A stretch of 64,000 nt of DNA from Mauremys mutica (GCF_020497125.1 NC_059072.1:302640781-302704780), one strand, 5' to 3'; positions 46,991 to 60,439 are shown, numbered from the stretch's first letter. The notes: generated by a model from the letters alone, not told the origin. Numbers and translations are program-made.

Positions 46991-49900
46991 TTGCTGTCCT
47001 GTGTGCTGTCCTGTGTGTTAGTAGTACTTTGTCATCGGAGGTGCTGCCTCTTGAAACAGATGTAAAACAAGCGTTCCTGACCACACTAGTGAGCACGGTA
47101 CAGCCCTTGACATCTCTTGCTCCATCTCAAAATATACAGCTATATCTTAAATAAATGTAGAGGGGCAATAATTGGTAAGACATACCAATAATATAATCTG
47201 GTATGTTCAAACATTCTGCAGTAGTAAGGGCTGCCATTGGAAACTTCTCAGGAGCTTAAATACTGCTCCTAATTTTAATCAGAGTTAAAGAAATACCCCT
47301 GTGTACATTTTGTTTTACAAAATAAAAAGGACCAGATCCTATTCCTTGAACATGAGCTGGGGGCAAGTTCAGATCCATTGAAGGACAACATGTGGCTTGG
47401 GAGCTGCAGGGGAAGGAGTAAATACAGGAAGACTGTCATTGCTGCTCTAAAATCAACGTCACAATATCCATCTTTATCTGGCCATACACATTAGAGAATG
47501 CAGGTTTGGTCTGAGTCTATTGGATGACTGGTGTGTTTTAACTTGTTCTGATTCATAGTAGAAAAGGTCTGTTCACATAAAGGCGAGCACAAACAGCCTT
47601 CCTGCAAAATTCTGCTATGTCTCAAATAGCAGGCATTTATATTAATTCACCAAGCTTGCTTCATTACCTTGAATTTGACTGGAGTGGTATTTAAGTCAAT
47701 TAATGAAATTGAAATTGGTCCATTCTAGTTTGGGTTCAAGTGAAAATTGGTCTACAAAAAACCAGAATATTCTTTGTCCCTTTGAAATATTTTGAACAGT
47801 TGCTCAAATGCATCTTTCAGTTGCTTGAATTGTTCAGCACAGCAAAGTAGTTCTAGAGTTTTTGTTGGTAAATTGAAAAAGTCATTCCAGGGAAGCTGCC
47901 CAGGAAAAAGCTGCAGCTGCAAGCAAAGCCCTCTCCCTTGCCCCACACACTCCGGCACTCAATTCCATTCCCGTTTTCTGCTCTTTGAGGGCCTACAAAC
48001 AAAGACAACCATTCCCCTTCGAAGTTTAAGGGTATCTGAAAAGTCATATTTTGCAAACTATTGAGAAATAAAATGTGGCTACAAACTTGTAGAGAGTGGA
48101 GCTCCAGAGAGACTGGAGACCCTTGCAGGGAATGGAGACCTTAGCTAGCCCTTCAAAGAGTGAAAAGCCAAGAAGAGTTAACATCAGAACAAGACTTCTA
48201 TAAGGTTTCCTGCTTGGCTACTGCTGGAAACCCAGATCTTCTTAGCCTTTCTGCACATACTCATTGTAGTCTTCTCATTCCACGTGCTCTCACAAGTACT
48301 TCCTTCAATACACCGAAGCTACGGAAAGTTCAGGAATCGCAGTCAAGTGCCTTCTACTTCTCACCTGCATGATATTTAACCTCTCCCATGTTTAGTTTTA
48401 TTAACCAATTTACTTAAAATAGTACAACATGCAAATCCAGATTTTGATGCTGAAATATACGCATTCAGGTATGAAAATTGGGCCCTTCTAAATTCACTAG
48501 ATCCAAAAAGAGGAAAAAATATGGTACTGAACTCCATATATCAATACAGAGATCCAAGAAATCCCAGTACATAAAGCCTACCATTATCCTCCGAAGCCCC
48601 AAAAGACAATACAAAATACTGAATAGTCCCTCCCAAGAACTCAGTCCTGTAGTTCTGAGATTTGTGAGAGAGCAGCGAGTTGTGAGCCACTAGTAGGCTT
48701 GTTGAATATGGTGCTTAGTTGCAAGTTGAAGTAGCAACTGGCCGAGGCCTGCAAACATGAAGATCTTCCCGCGCCATTGTTTAAGATGGACACTTGGCAA
48801 CTCTAAAAGTAATTAAATAATCACAGAGGGGTATATAAGCCACTGCAAAAACATGTTAGAAATCACTGCGTATATGACTTAAAAATTGCAATACACCTAA
48901 TTTATGGAACTCTAAATAAATAAATTTAAAAATAATCAGCTATTCTTCCATGAAAGAGGAAGAATTTTACAGCAGTTCAAAGCCCTAATCTGAACCTCCA
49001 GAATGTGTGTTGTCAAAGCTTCCAACAATATCTTTCTTTTAACAGAGGAAAATCTTAACCTCTTTAGGAATAAGAAAAATACCATAGAAATAGAGTTATT
49101 TGACCCATATGTATAAACTAGTGGGGAAGAAGAATAAAACAGTATGTCCAGTTCCTGAAGTTGTGATTTGACTTCCAACACAGCCTTTCCCCTCCTCCTC
49201 TTCACTATGCAACTGTAATTTAAAAAACAGTCACTCACCTTGAAGCAGCATTTTACCCCTTTGCTATTTGGCTTTAAAAACCAAATACTTCAATGTATAA
49301 TTCCCAGATATGATTTAAAATTTACATGAGACTTTAGTAGACATGGATTTTCCTTTGGAGTCTTCAAGCCAACACCAAAGAACAGGGAATCTTGAAACAC
49401 CTCAGAATCCAAAATATCTGAAGTTCATTCATCAAAACAAACAACAACATCACTAATCTTGGTAGCTTTGGGAATTTCAAATGTCACCCAGTTCTGAATG
49501 CTAGCCATGCTTGCTAGGTTCTTATCTCTTGGAATTCTAGCATTTCTCAAACTGCAAGCCAGATGATTGTATGGGGTGGTGGAATCTGCAGTCTTTGAAG
49601 AGATAAGCCTTTAAACACTTCAGAGATCTCAGTCAGCCTTGCATGTCTCATGATCCAACAGTGCCCTTTCCTGGTCTGTAGCTATGAGTTTAAAATCTGT
49701 GCATTGAGGCTGAAAAAAATTCCATTTACTTTCCATGCTATGCTACAGATTGCCAGGGGTTTCATGGGTGAGAGCTGTATATATTGCAGATTTAAACTTC
49801 AGTCAGCTGGCTTCCAAACGTCCACCTTGAGAAGTATTTGTAAGGATGTCTGACAGCTGCCGATCTTGAGTTAGAAAGGATTCCCAAGCTCAACAAAGCA

Positions 49901-51571
49901 TGCAGTGCAGAATAATAAAGAAGAAAACCAAAGTCCTAGAGCTTAGTTTAAATAAAAAAAATTATAAGGATCTTTAACAAAATAGTAACACTAAATAACT
50001 AGAAAACTGAAAGTCAAATGGAGCTACTCCTGAAGATATCAAAGATGACTATGATTTGTGTCATATGCAATTCACGGCCAAAGCCCAATATTTTCAGTGT
50101 TTGAAATAGATTTTATTCTAGTAAAGTGTAAATGCAGTTAGGAGCCAAGGCACAAAAGCTTTATATCGGACAAACTGGTCTAACAACGATCACTTTCCAC
50201 AGAGGGTGGAGTGTAATTGGGAAAATGATGCTAATAAAGGCTATATCAGGTTGGGAGGAAGCTGAAAACGGCATATGTTCCACTATTATCTTTTATTGAT
50301 TTTGCTGCCAACATCCCACTTCAACAACGTTACGGTTGCCCTTCAAGATTCTTAATGGAGGGATATGGAAAAAAAATCAATACACACAGCCTGCTTCTGC
50401 TCTCATTGAAGAAAATGGGAGTTTTGTTATTAACTGCAATGAGTGCAGGACACGGCTCATTCTGTCTCTTTCCACCTCCAACAAAGCTAAATCTACTGTT
50501 TATTTTGTGTTTTCAGAAGGTGAGCTAGGACCAGACTAACTCTATGTATTCAGATGTGTTGTCCTGCTATATTAAACCTAATGAAAAATTATGGCTTGTA
50601 TCCTGAGCTGTGAAAGTTGCAGTAAAAGGTATAGGGTTTGAAATCAATTCTAAGAACAAAAGCATTTCTTTTTAGAAAATATTTTCATGAAGATATAAAG
50701 CAAATAAAAACATTTTAATTTGACATTTACTCTTGTAAAAATGTTCTCTTGTTACTTTTAACGTGCACCAAGTATAGCTTTACTAATAAATTAACAGAAA
50801 AACCTTAAAAGAGAATTCATGAAAAGACATAAATGATTTTAGTTTATTTGGGACACCCATAAATATCTCCTTTCTACTATTTTTGAATACAATTTTGCAA
50901 AAAGTGAAATATTTTAATATTGGCTCAGGAAATTATATAAACTCTTTTCATTCCAGCAATGTGCTGTTAATTTTGCTCCAGCACAATCTCAAAACATATT
51001 TTAACATGCTGTCAAAATTAGACACTAAGGTTGTCAATAAAATGACACTAAAATAAATGTAAATTTAGATTGCTGTCATAAGTGGCTGCTTGGTTTCGTG
51101 AAGATGTTAGGTTGCTATAGCATTTTCCATAGCAACTTTGCATCTTATTACATAAATAATCCCTCAGTGTCCTTAAAGCTTCCTAAAAAACATGATTAAA
51201 TCTATTCTCATATGTAATGATCCTGCATCAAACCTTATCAGTATGAAATACCCAGAAAACATAATAAAATGTAATCTAGATAATAGCATTTCTGGCAGTC
51301 AAAAGGCATCAAACACCACAGACTTTACACTGCAGATTTCAGTTAACTGGTCATTTTCTCCAAATCCTTATTAGGTAAATATTTTTGAAAGTTAAATTTT
51401 CTTTTAAAAACAAAAGTATGGCTATTAACCCCTTCACTGATGTGTTGTACTATAGCAGAATGTGGCTCTTTTCCTGGGCTGAGGATTGCTAATGTTGCAG
51501 AGGAACATACCTGATACATGGAACGGGACATTTGTTATGTTTTATAAAAAAAAACAATCAGGCAAGTTTGG

Positions 51572-51714
51572 CAGTATCCTCTGGCCCTGATTCAGCAAGA
51601 TACATATGCAGGCCTAACTCTAAGCATGGGAACAGTTCTGTTGAAGTTAATGGGACTTCTCACATGCTTCAAGTTAGACATGTGCTTAAAGACCTTCCTG
51701 AGTCAGGGCTTGTT
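51572..51714. repeat. Decayed DNA element, CCTGATTCAGCAAG family
   Basis: The left end GGCCCTGATTCAGCAAG is matched by the inverted right end CTTCCTGAGTCAGGGCTTG. Internally GCATGTGCTTAA-like stretches occur as also at 27640-27760. No target duplication was assigned. Confidence 0.5.
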
Positions 51715-52629
51715 TTTGTAAATGCTGTGGAAAAATGCAATATATATCAGTGTACAAAATCCTGTTAGAAAGCCCAGGTTTTGGCCTGCCTGAGCTCAGC
51801 TCCCAGCTCATGTACAGACTTATTGCCTAGTGGAGGGAGTGACTATCTTGTCTTGCTCTCTTGTGATCCTCTCTGATGGTACCCTGGTGCACAAAGTCTC
51901 TAGTGGAAATTGTGTCCAGACTTTTTCCCCTCAGGGAAAGCTGTTTTGATTAGGCTATATGCTTTTTGTGGGATAGATCCTCAGCTATAATAAAGTACCT
52001 TTGCCTTGCTCCAAGAGCATAAAGGGATATAAATTTCCCTTGTTCTCTATCCCCGAGAAATTGGGACTTACCCTAGTGTGCCTACAATTTAGCCCTTTAT
52101 ATTTCAAATATTGTTTTCTTTTCTGTTGCTTGTCAAAACCCCTTGGTAGAGTGAAAGAGGCAGGTTTTTTACTAAATTCTATCTTCCTCCTCACATGTAT
52201 ATTAATTTATTATTTAGGGTTTCTTGTAAGTTTGGGTTGCTGATAACATTGAAATGTTATTGATTTATGTGAAGAAAAAAGGGCAGTGACTCATTCATTT
52301 AAGGGTAATAAATTAGAACTTTACATGGTCTTTGTCAACAGATATAAAGAAAGAAAAAGATAGGTCAAATTTGAGCATAATAGTATTGTTTTCATAAAAT
52401 CTAACAGTGGAAAGCAAGGAAACCAACAAGCAATAATAAAACAAACAAGTCAAAAATTGATAGTCTCAAGTAAAAACAAAATATCTAAATTACCAGAAAA
52501 GGAAGGGAGAAACATCCAGTCATTAGAGTAGAATGAAGAGGGGAAAAAGCAAGAGTTTTGAGAGGGGAAAGTCAGAAAAATAAAGTAAGAGCAGGAATAA
52601 GTTCCAAAATGTCATGCCTAAGAGATTTA

Positions 52630-52751
52630 GGCCTTGTTAATATTCACAATTGCACCAGTTTATCCACACAACATTTTGCACCCATTTAACTAAATCAACT
52701 TAAAATCAGACCTTTTGTTAAACTTGTGCAACTGTGAATACAGACAAGGCC
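52630..52751. mobile_element. MITE, 122 bp
   Basis: The left arm GGCCTTGTTAATATTCACA and the right arm TGTGAATACAGACAAGGCC are inverted with a few differences. The interior contains TTAAACTTGTGCAACTG. A TWA-like 3-bp site is possible but diverged. Confidence 0.7.
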
Positions 52752-53159
52752 TGAGAAATGGCAAGAGAAGATTGAATCATGGCAAGAAGACTGTGGCACA
52801 ATGAATCAACATCAGCCAGGTCACTTCTGCATTTTTGGGGGCTTTCCTTGAAGATTTCTCTTCCAAGTGGTGATCACGCCTGCAATTTGTGAGATTGATG
52901 GAGAAGCCTGGGTGTAGTATTATTTGCATAGGGTGTGATTTCCAAACACTGACTAAGTCACATAGGTGTTTTTGAAAATCCCATCCTAAAGGCCCAAACT
53001 GCACTGACTTTGGAAAGTTGTATCTACATTATGTGCATAAACGATGTACCCCAAACACATAATTATATACACAATTTACAGTGGCTTAATTTGCTGTTGT
53101 GCATGAAACTGCCTGTCCTACATGTACAAGTATATGTCATGCTTACACAAGGGAGACAC

Positions 53160-53421
53160 AACTTTTTATTACTTTTATTGCAGTAGTTCCTAGAGGCCCA
53201 AGGTTCCTACTGTACATATATGTAGTCAGAGACAGTCCTTACATCAAACAGCTTACAATCTAAATGGCAAAACAGACAAAAGGAAGCACCATTATCCCCA
53301 TTTTACAGATGGGGCACCGAGTCACAGAGAGATAAGTGATTTGTCGAAGGTCACACAGATATTTTGTGGCAGAGCTGGAATATCACCCAGATTTTCTGAG
53401 TCCAGGTCTTAACCACAGGAC
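53160..53421 (+). repeat. MIR/CORE-type SINE, interrupted by a hAT element
   Basis: The 5' part reads GTTCCTAGAGGCCCAAGGTT; the core ATTATCCCCATTTTACAGAT and the tail GAAGGTCACACAGATATTTT with GGCAGAGCTGGAATATCACCC are diagnostic of MIR. The tail continues after the hAT insertion, at 54249 (CATCCATCCAGCGTCC). Confidence 0.85.
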
Positions 53422-54240
53422 TACAGTTGCCAACTTTCTAATCGCATAAAACTGAACACCCTAACCCCACCCCTTCTCTGAGGCCCCACCCCTGCTCACT
53501 ACATTCCCCGTCTTGGTGGCTCACTCTCCCCCACCCTCACTCACTTTCACTGGGCTGGGGCAGGGCCGTGGGGTGCGGGAGGGGATGAGGGGTTTGGAGT
53601 GTGGGAGAGGGCTCCAGGTTTGGGGGGGGGGGTCAGGGCTAGGACAGAGGGTTGAGGTGCAAGGGGGCATGAGGGCTCTGGGCTGGGGGTGTTGGCTCTG
53701 GGCTGGGGCCAGGGATGACGGCTTTGGGGTTCAGGAGGGGGCTCCCAGGTTTGGGGGGGTGAGGGCTGGGACAGGGGGTTGGGGCACAGGCTTACCTCGT
53801 GCAGCTCCCGGTCAGCAGCCCAGCAGGGGAGGCTAAGGCAGGCTGCCTGCCTGTCCTGACACTGCATAGTGCGTGCGCTGGAAGTGGCCAGCAGGTCTGG
53901 TGCTAATAGGTGGGGGCAGGAGACTCCACGCACGCTGCTCTCACCCACAGGCACCGCCCCCAGCTCCCATTGGTTGGGAACTGGCCAATGGGAGTGCAGA
54001 GACAGTGCTCGGGATGGGGGCAGTGCACAGAGTCCCATGGCCCCCCGCCTAGGAGCCAGAACAGCTGGCCACTTCCAGGGCACAGCGCGGTGCCCCAGGA
54101 CAGGTAGGGACTAGCCGGCCTTAGCACTGCAGCACTGCCAACCAGACGTTTAATGGTCCAGTTGGTGGTGCTGACTGGAGCTGCCAGGGTTCCTTTTCGA
54201 CTGGGCGTTCCGGTAAAAACACGGACACCTGGTCACCCTA
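53422..54240. mobile_element. Non-autonomous hAT-type element in a MIR SINE, 819 bp
   Basis: It begins TACAGTTGCCAACTTTC and ends GACACCTGGTCACCCTA; the terminal match is short and imperfect. An exact 8-bp duplication CACAGGAC (53414-53421 and 54241-54248) proves the insertion. The interior is GC-rich with G-runs (53620-53632) and direct repeats of a GGGCTGGGG-type unit. The 178-residue minus frame is low-complexity proline-rich and unsupported. Confidence 0.88.
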
Positions 54241-56486
54241 CACAGGACCATCCATCCAGCGTCCTTTTGCAGTTAAGTGTCTTTTAGTTCTTATGGCTGC
54301 CTACTAAACTCTCTCCGTCATTGGAGTTGCATTCAGTAGAATTAATAACACATCATCAGGATCTGTTGTCTTAGGAACAGCATAGCACCTGTTTCCCTTA
54401 AAGGGAAATTATTGATATCTCCTAGGGATACAGCAAACTTTTTTGTTATCTCTGCAGGATGCAGCTTCACATCAATAATTCTTAAAATTACTTCTGAGAC
54501 TTTTACTTTTGAGTCCCTGCTCCCAATGCCAGTTGTTCTAAACATTTCCCTCTATTCTCTAGCCTCCTGTGCAGGGTACCATTTTTCTGAACTTATGCTT
54601 CAATAACTGCACCTTGACTTTCAAATATATTAATGAAGTCAGTTGCCAGTTTTTTAGCAATGTCTCAGTTTTACCTCAGCACACATCTATTTTCCCTTCA
54701 AGCTCCAAAATCCACAATGCAAATAAGTCAGTGTTTACATCTAAAGCTTGAGTTGTGGAAAACAGGACTCTAAAAAAATGGCTGCAAACTGTGGGTCAGA
54801 CTCACTGGGTGGTGTCTCTTGGAGTTCACCATCAGTCCCAGGTTGTGGGTCCAATCTGAGAGGGATGGGGAATACAACAAGGTGAACAAGACTCTTAACT
54901 CTGCCATGGGGCCTGAAGACATCAGGCAGCCCCACAGAGTGGGCATAGCTGGCCAGGAATGAGAAACAGCCAAGCCATCCGTGCTAGTTCAATACATCTC
55001 CGAGGTAGGCTCCAGTGACAAGTTTCTGATGGAGCCTCAGCAGCAGTTTAAAAACTCCCCTCTGCTGGTGTACAACAGTACTGCAGTTTGCCCTGCCCCT
55101 GGAGGTATAGGGGATATAACCTGTACACCCTCACGCTCATGTGAGTAGGGTCTGAATGCCTCAAGCCCTGAAAATGTGATGTCGCTGTACAACATTGCCA
55201 TGAGTTAAGTTGTGTTTGCTCAGAATGCTGTGACTCTGCATTGCAGCATGGTCTGGAGGAATGAGCACATGGCTGGGAGTCAGGAGGCCCTGAGTTATAA
55301 GCCTGGCTTTGCCATGATGCACAGTGTGACCACAGTTTTAAGATACAGAATTTCTGACATAAATAAATTAGGGAAATGAACAGTGAGAAAATCAATAGTT
55401 TTGTGGGTAAAAGAAGTAAATTTGAGTCTAAAATGCAACAATGTACTTTGTAATGAGGCATTATTAAGCTGCACTGTATATCCTTAAGAAACAAACCTGA
55501 ATCCACCAAAACATGCAGTGATTAGTGCAATATGTATCTGCAACAAATTCACGACGGGCCTGAAAGCCGGTTCCCAAAGCAAACACCTCGCTGCCAGATG
55601 TTTCACCATCTGCTCCACAGTGCACAAAATCCACAGTGTCCAAGAGCCTGGTATTAGCATAGTGCCACTCAGAAACTTAAACTTGATCAGACTTCAGACT
55701 ACACCTGACAGATGAGGACCCTTGCATCACCCTATTCTTAACATCTGTTAAATTGTGAATGGAAATGATGGGGCTGGAATTCACCCCTCTTCATCTCAAT
55801 AGACTTAAGTATTGACATTAAAGATCCCACCAATATAGCTTTTTCAGTCTAACCAATCTAGATGTTAGGGACGTACGTGGCACTCTTCACCGTAGTATCT
55901 AAATGCTCGTGGATGCCAAGTTATTTTTGCACAAGGAGAATGATAGTACTTGATTAAGCAGATGAAATCGTTTCAGAGGATTGCTGAAATTGTAACTAGT
56001 AGTGAGAACATTTAGGAAAAAATTCCAGCACCTGAAATCACTGGGAGGCATTCTTTCTTATATAAGGGCTGACTAGAACCCCTAATTTGTAATTAGTTTT
56101 CTTAAAGGTTTATTTGAATATGGTGCTCTTAAATTGAATAGAGATTGAATCATTCATCTTTGGTCATTCTTGAACTGTCCTACCCTTTATGAAAATTATA
56201 TACTTTTACTATTCTGTAGATAGACAAGGATTTAACAATGAGGAACATGTCAATGTTTGCTTACTGAACAAAGGTGTTCCTTTGCAGTATAAAGATTTTT
56301 AAAAAAATATTCTCTCTGTAGAACATGTAAATAGATAAGAGAAGAAAAAAAGTTGGGTCAGGAATGACTTACTCAAGCAAAAAACCAAAAAAACAAAGAC
56401 AAACAAAAAAACCCCTGACATCTACAGCAAAGGAGGGTGAGGATTCTGACCTATAGAAAAAGGTGAACTGTCAACAAGCAGGGTCT

Positions 56487-56579
56487 GATTCTCCTCTCAG
56501 ACAAGTCTTATGCTAGAGTAAGTTCATTGGTTTCGAATAGTTATTCTTAGTTGACACCAGCATAAGTGAGAGGAGAATC
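56487..56579. repeat. Short inverted-repeat element
   Basis: GATTCTCCTCTCA (56487-56499) and its exact inverse TGAGAGGAGAATC (56567-56579) enclose 67 bp with GACACCAGCATAAG. Likely a decayed MITE; similar word use (CTGATTCTC, ACACCAG) occurs near 27470 and 56690. Confidence 0.5.
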
Positions 56580-58476
56580 AAAACATTTATTTGAAAGTCT
56601 AATGTTGGGAAAAGAAAATGGTAAAATCTAGTTTTGTTATTGGGTGATTCTTCATAGGGAACAGGCTGGATCAACTACATACTGGGACAAATTCAACCCT
56701 GGTGTAATTCTGCTGAAGTCAAGAGAGCTACACTAGTGATGGCTTTGGATGACCACAGTATTCGATTTATACCATTGAATTTGCACTTTGTATGTGATGT
56801 ATTAGCAAAACTGTTAATGATATTATGAATGGGAATGATCCGTCCAAGACAATAATAAGAGACCAATTCAAATCAACTAAAATAGCAGGGGAGGGAGAAT
56901 CACAGAAATCTCTGATTTTTGTAAAAAAGAAGCAAACAAACAAACAAACCTACTAAAAAAAAATACATATTTTTTACTACAGGGAAAAAAAACATATTTT
57001 CTACTGATTAATATGATGCATGGTGGCTGAACTGCACCTCAACCTAAGCATTTATTTGTTAAAACACAATGAAATATTAAGTATGACTGTTCATAGCATA
57101 ATTATTTTTCTTGAGTCCAGTGAGTTAGCATTGGTCACCTTTTTTTGTTAATGTTAATTATAATTATTTATCTCCATAAGACTGGACATGCCAAGGCAAA
57201 TGATTATGTGTTCATATGAATCTGTTATTGCCAGCAATCCTATGCCCACAGAGCCACTGTGTCAGCTCCAATCACTCTGCTAATGAATACTGGAAAATTC
57301 AATCCCATACAATTATCTTAAGCAGAAATTAAAGCTGCCCCTAGGAGGGTTTATTATTTCCATCTATCTTTCTGAAGACCATTTTTTCCTGTAGGAGAAG
57401 TGCCCTTTTCCTGTTCATAGTGAAAGTTTCTTTCCACAATGGTATCCTACTTTTCAGTCTTTATTTCTGGAGATCTTTAACCTCACATAGCCACTGGCAC
57501 CTGTGTGGTAAACACTTTTCTCTTGCAAATCTGTAAGAACACATATGTGTACACATGCACAGACATAGGACACCATCCATGGTGGAAGAAATGGGGTCAG
57601 GTCATAGAATCTGGAACCTGCATGCAGATGTTTAGGTTAAACGTATGTCATTGTTAATATCTTGAATCTGTGCATATAACTTGCCCCATCTTTGCCCATA
57701 TACCTCATCTCTGTCTGGTAGAGCTCAATTGAGCTTCATCTAGACCTTCTGCAAGGCTTTCCTTTTTGATGCTGAGTAACACGCGGCTCAACCCTTGTCA
57801 GCCCCTCACAACTCTCTAACCCATTGCTGACATGAAGGTCAAGAAATCAAGGGAATGAATCAAACCAAGGTATTCCCTTCCATAGTGCATACCAGTTACT
57901 CATAAGTCACTGAGTCAGCCCAATGTCCACCTCCTGAATTGTTTATACTGGATAGCTGAAATATATCAAGTGTACTTGCTCTTCCTTTCATGATAGGCAA
58001 GAGTGTCAATTAATGTATATCTAGTGCCACACTTTGAAATGTGTTTCTTTAAGAGTTAATCCCATGGAAAACTCAGATAATATACATGTAAATGTATTTG
58101 CTAGAAAGAAAAGGTGAGGTTCAAAGAATATTGAATGAAACACAATTTTAGCTGCTTTTATTTAAATATGACATTATTAATATCCTGGAATGCAATACAG
58201 TTTTGGAAGATGAGAAGAACCTTATTGAAAGACCCAAAGTGGAAGCAACTATGGAAAGAACTGGAGATTCTGATGAGTACATTTCTTGGAAGGTGACAGA
58301 GCACTCTAGATACAAGTGAGAGTCATACAAAGACAAAATGTAAGGACAATTAAATTAAAAGTAGATGTTCTATGTTATATAACTATTTTCTATCACTGGA
58401 GGTAACATCACTCATCTACGTTTTGAAATGAACAGTTCAACATCTTACAGGATATTGTGAAGGGTTTCAACTTTAC

Positions 58477-58594
58477 CTGATTCATCTACTCTCAGCTTTT
58501 TACTGGGATTGTCACCGCTGTCGTCATCAGACATTTCCATCTCCTCTTCACGGCGGATCCCCATGAGCTGTTCGCTGTGAGCATTCCGGAGCTC
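58477..58594 (-). CDS. ENOX1: ENOX1 coding exon (2nd of five), acidic segment
   Basis: The exon has 39 codons plus one base. It starts ELRNAHSEQLMGIRREEEME, passes through an acidic stretch MSDDDSGDN, and ends with a basic patch SKKLRVDES. The acceptor reads CCTAAAA on the plus strand (TTTTAG on the minus) and the donor is TCAG|GTAAAG, leaving phase 1. The leftover G joins CT of the following exon to give Ala. The acidic run followed by KKxRVDES is how I remember ENOX1 rather than its paralogue ENOX2, which diverges at this point, so this exon is the main basis for choosing ENOX1. The segment is probably a flexible linker between two helical parts. The KKLR patch could be called a basic cluster, but no role can be inferred. 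Confidence 0.93.
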
Positions 58595-59992
58595 CTAAAA
58601 CCCAAGATGACCCTTTATCAGTATTGACTTCCATGAACTGATCTCTCTATTTCTAAACAACTATTTTAAATTTTATAGTCTGATATTTTAAGAAATACAT
58701 ATAAATAACCCAAGAATATTAGTACAGAATCAGCACAAGACTCAGAGTTAGAAGGGCTCAAATTGAAGGGAATGGAGTTCTTTGTGTTAAAATATTTTAA
58801 ATAACTGAATATGTCAAATATACCATTGGGAAAAAACAACAGAGAAGATGACTTCCCCTTGTTAAATTATTACCAGTCCTACCCAGGCAGATATATTTCA
58901 GTAATGGCAACACTTAATACTGCATGTAAAATGGATGTACAAAGGTGCTATCAAGTTGGCTAAAAAATAAAAAGCTCTAACTCTCAGAAGCCCTAGGTTT
59001 CTATGCTTACACATGGTAAACTCAGATACCACAAATTTTAAATTCTCAGCATAGAAACATCTTTTTTGGTAACATCTGCATCTTGATTTGAAACAAATGA
59101 CAGAGCCAACAGCCCATTCTCAGAAAACCCCCTACAAGGGCAGACAGTATGTATGTAACTAAGTAAATGATCAGGAAGCATGTGGGCTTTATAAAAGTCC
59201 AGAGCGTCTTTGTCCTCAAAGAATAAAACAGGACAGTACTGGTGTAATGGCTAGCTTTTTAATGGGTGCAGCACAGAGAAGACTGAGAGAATTCTATTTT
59301 GTCCTAATAATACTGTCAGGTGTAACACAGGGATGTTGCACAGTGATTAGTGTAGCGCTTTTCAGTCTGCAGACAGCTAATTTTTCTATCGACAAAGAGC
59401 CCAATTCCCAAAGAGATGGTTTGAAATCTTTGAAATAAGGAATAGTCACGTGGAAGGAATAAATAGTGCTGAAGGTTCCAACTATTTACCCAGGCAATTA
59501 ACAACAAACTCTTATAGTGGGATGGAGAAAAAAAAAAGGAGGGTGTTTCCCTGGGGCTGTGCCTTAAGTTCATCAGTAAATGTCATACACCATAATAAAG
59601 GTATATGTATCTGTTAATCACTGTGAAGGCAGAGAGGCTAATTAATGGGTGTTTTACATGGGAATCATTTGAAATTCAGAGGACTGACTAAAATGGTAAA
59701 TTGAAAACCAGGATTGAATGAACTAATTGCATTTAAGACAAAAATTCATAAACCACGTTGTAATTCCATATTGAAAATAGCCACAAACACTCTTTACCGG
59801 AGAGTATGCTGTATCTTCTTAGAAACCAAATGATTAATGTATTTTAGATTGCAAATGTCCCAGGAGCATCTATTTCAAAACTATCTTTAGCAGCCAAACA
59901 ATAATCTTCTCCAGGAACCTTAAAGAGGTCCCTTTTTTCTTTGCGTTGTCAGAAAAGCTCACATAATGAGGGGAGGTGACAAGGGAAATGTA

Positions 59993-60115
59993 TCAGAGGG
60001 GTAGCCGTGTTAGTCTGGTTCTGTAGAAGCAGCAAAGAATTCTGTGGCACCTTATAGACTAACAGACGTTTTGCAGCATGAGCTTTCGTGGGTGAATACC
60101 CACTTCTTCAGATGC
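59993..60115 (-). mobile_element. Penelope terminal stub, 123 bp
   Basis: It is nearly identical to 44600-44722 (TCAGAGGGGTAGCCGTGTTA through GCATGAGCTTTCGTGGGTGA to GGATGC or AGATGC). It is flanked by an exact 12-bp duplication AAGGGAAATGTA (59981-59992 and 60116-60127). Only the 3'-terminal non-coding part of the element was inserted. On the minus strand it forms a GTGGGT/ACCCAC hairpin followed by GAAA. Confidence 0.88.
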
Positions 60116-60439
60116 AAGGGAAATGTAAGCATATTAGCAAAGGAGGGAATAGTCAAATAATATGATTTAAATCAACAGAGCTATTTGTTGACATATGCAT
60201 AATATTTTACAACTGAGAAATAGGAATTGTCCATATACATTGGTTCAACCAGAGATTTCAGAACCTCTTTTTATTTTTTATTGTTTTCTTTCTTCAGAAA
60301 GAAAAAAAGAGCAACAACTTTTAAATAAGCAAAGATGTTTTGTGAATTAACATTTCTGGAAAGTCCTATTTTTAGGCATTTTACTTTAAAATACATTTAA
60401 AAGCCAGCAAATGAATGATATGATGTGTCCCTTCATGAA

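Larger units (their letters stand above)
28954..58476 (-). other. ENOX1: ENOX1 intron, about 29.5 kb
   Basis: This is the largest intron of the window. It carries CR1, RTE-like and Penelope LINE-type sequence, MIR-type and tRNA SINEs, and several DNA elements, listed separately. I see no recognisable element in 28954-29570, 29990-31660, 31760-32690, 33015-33505, 35900-36690, 36975-37420, 37585-37840, 40190-40730, 43550-44585, 45270-46290, 47000-51570, 51720-52625, 52755-53155, 54280-56470 and 56585-58470. Open reading frames in these stretches are short and lack family signatures. Confidence 0.8.

Noticed and set aside
53547..54083. 178-residue minus-strand proline-rich frame
   Set aside because: It lies entirely within the GC-rich core of the 53422-54240 hAT element.
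55048..55509. 153-residue minus-strand open frame
   Set aside because: No recognisable motif, mixed hydrophobic/low-complexity content, no splice signals consistent with ENOX1; likely chance.
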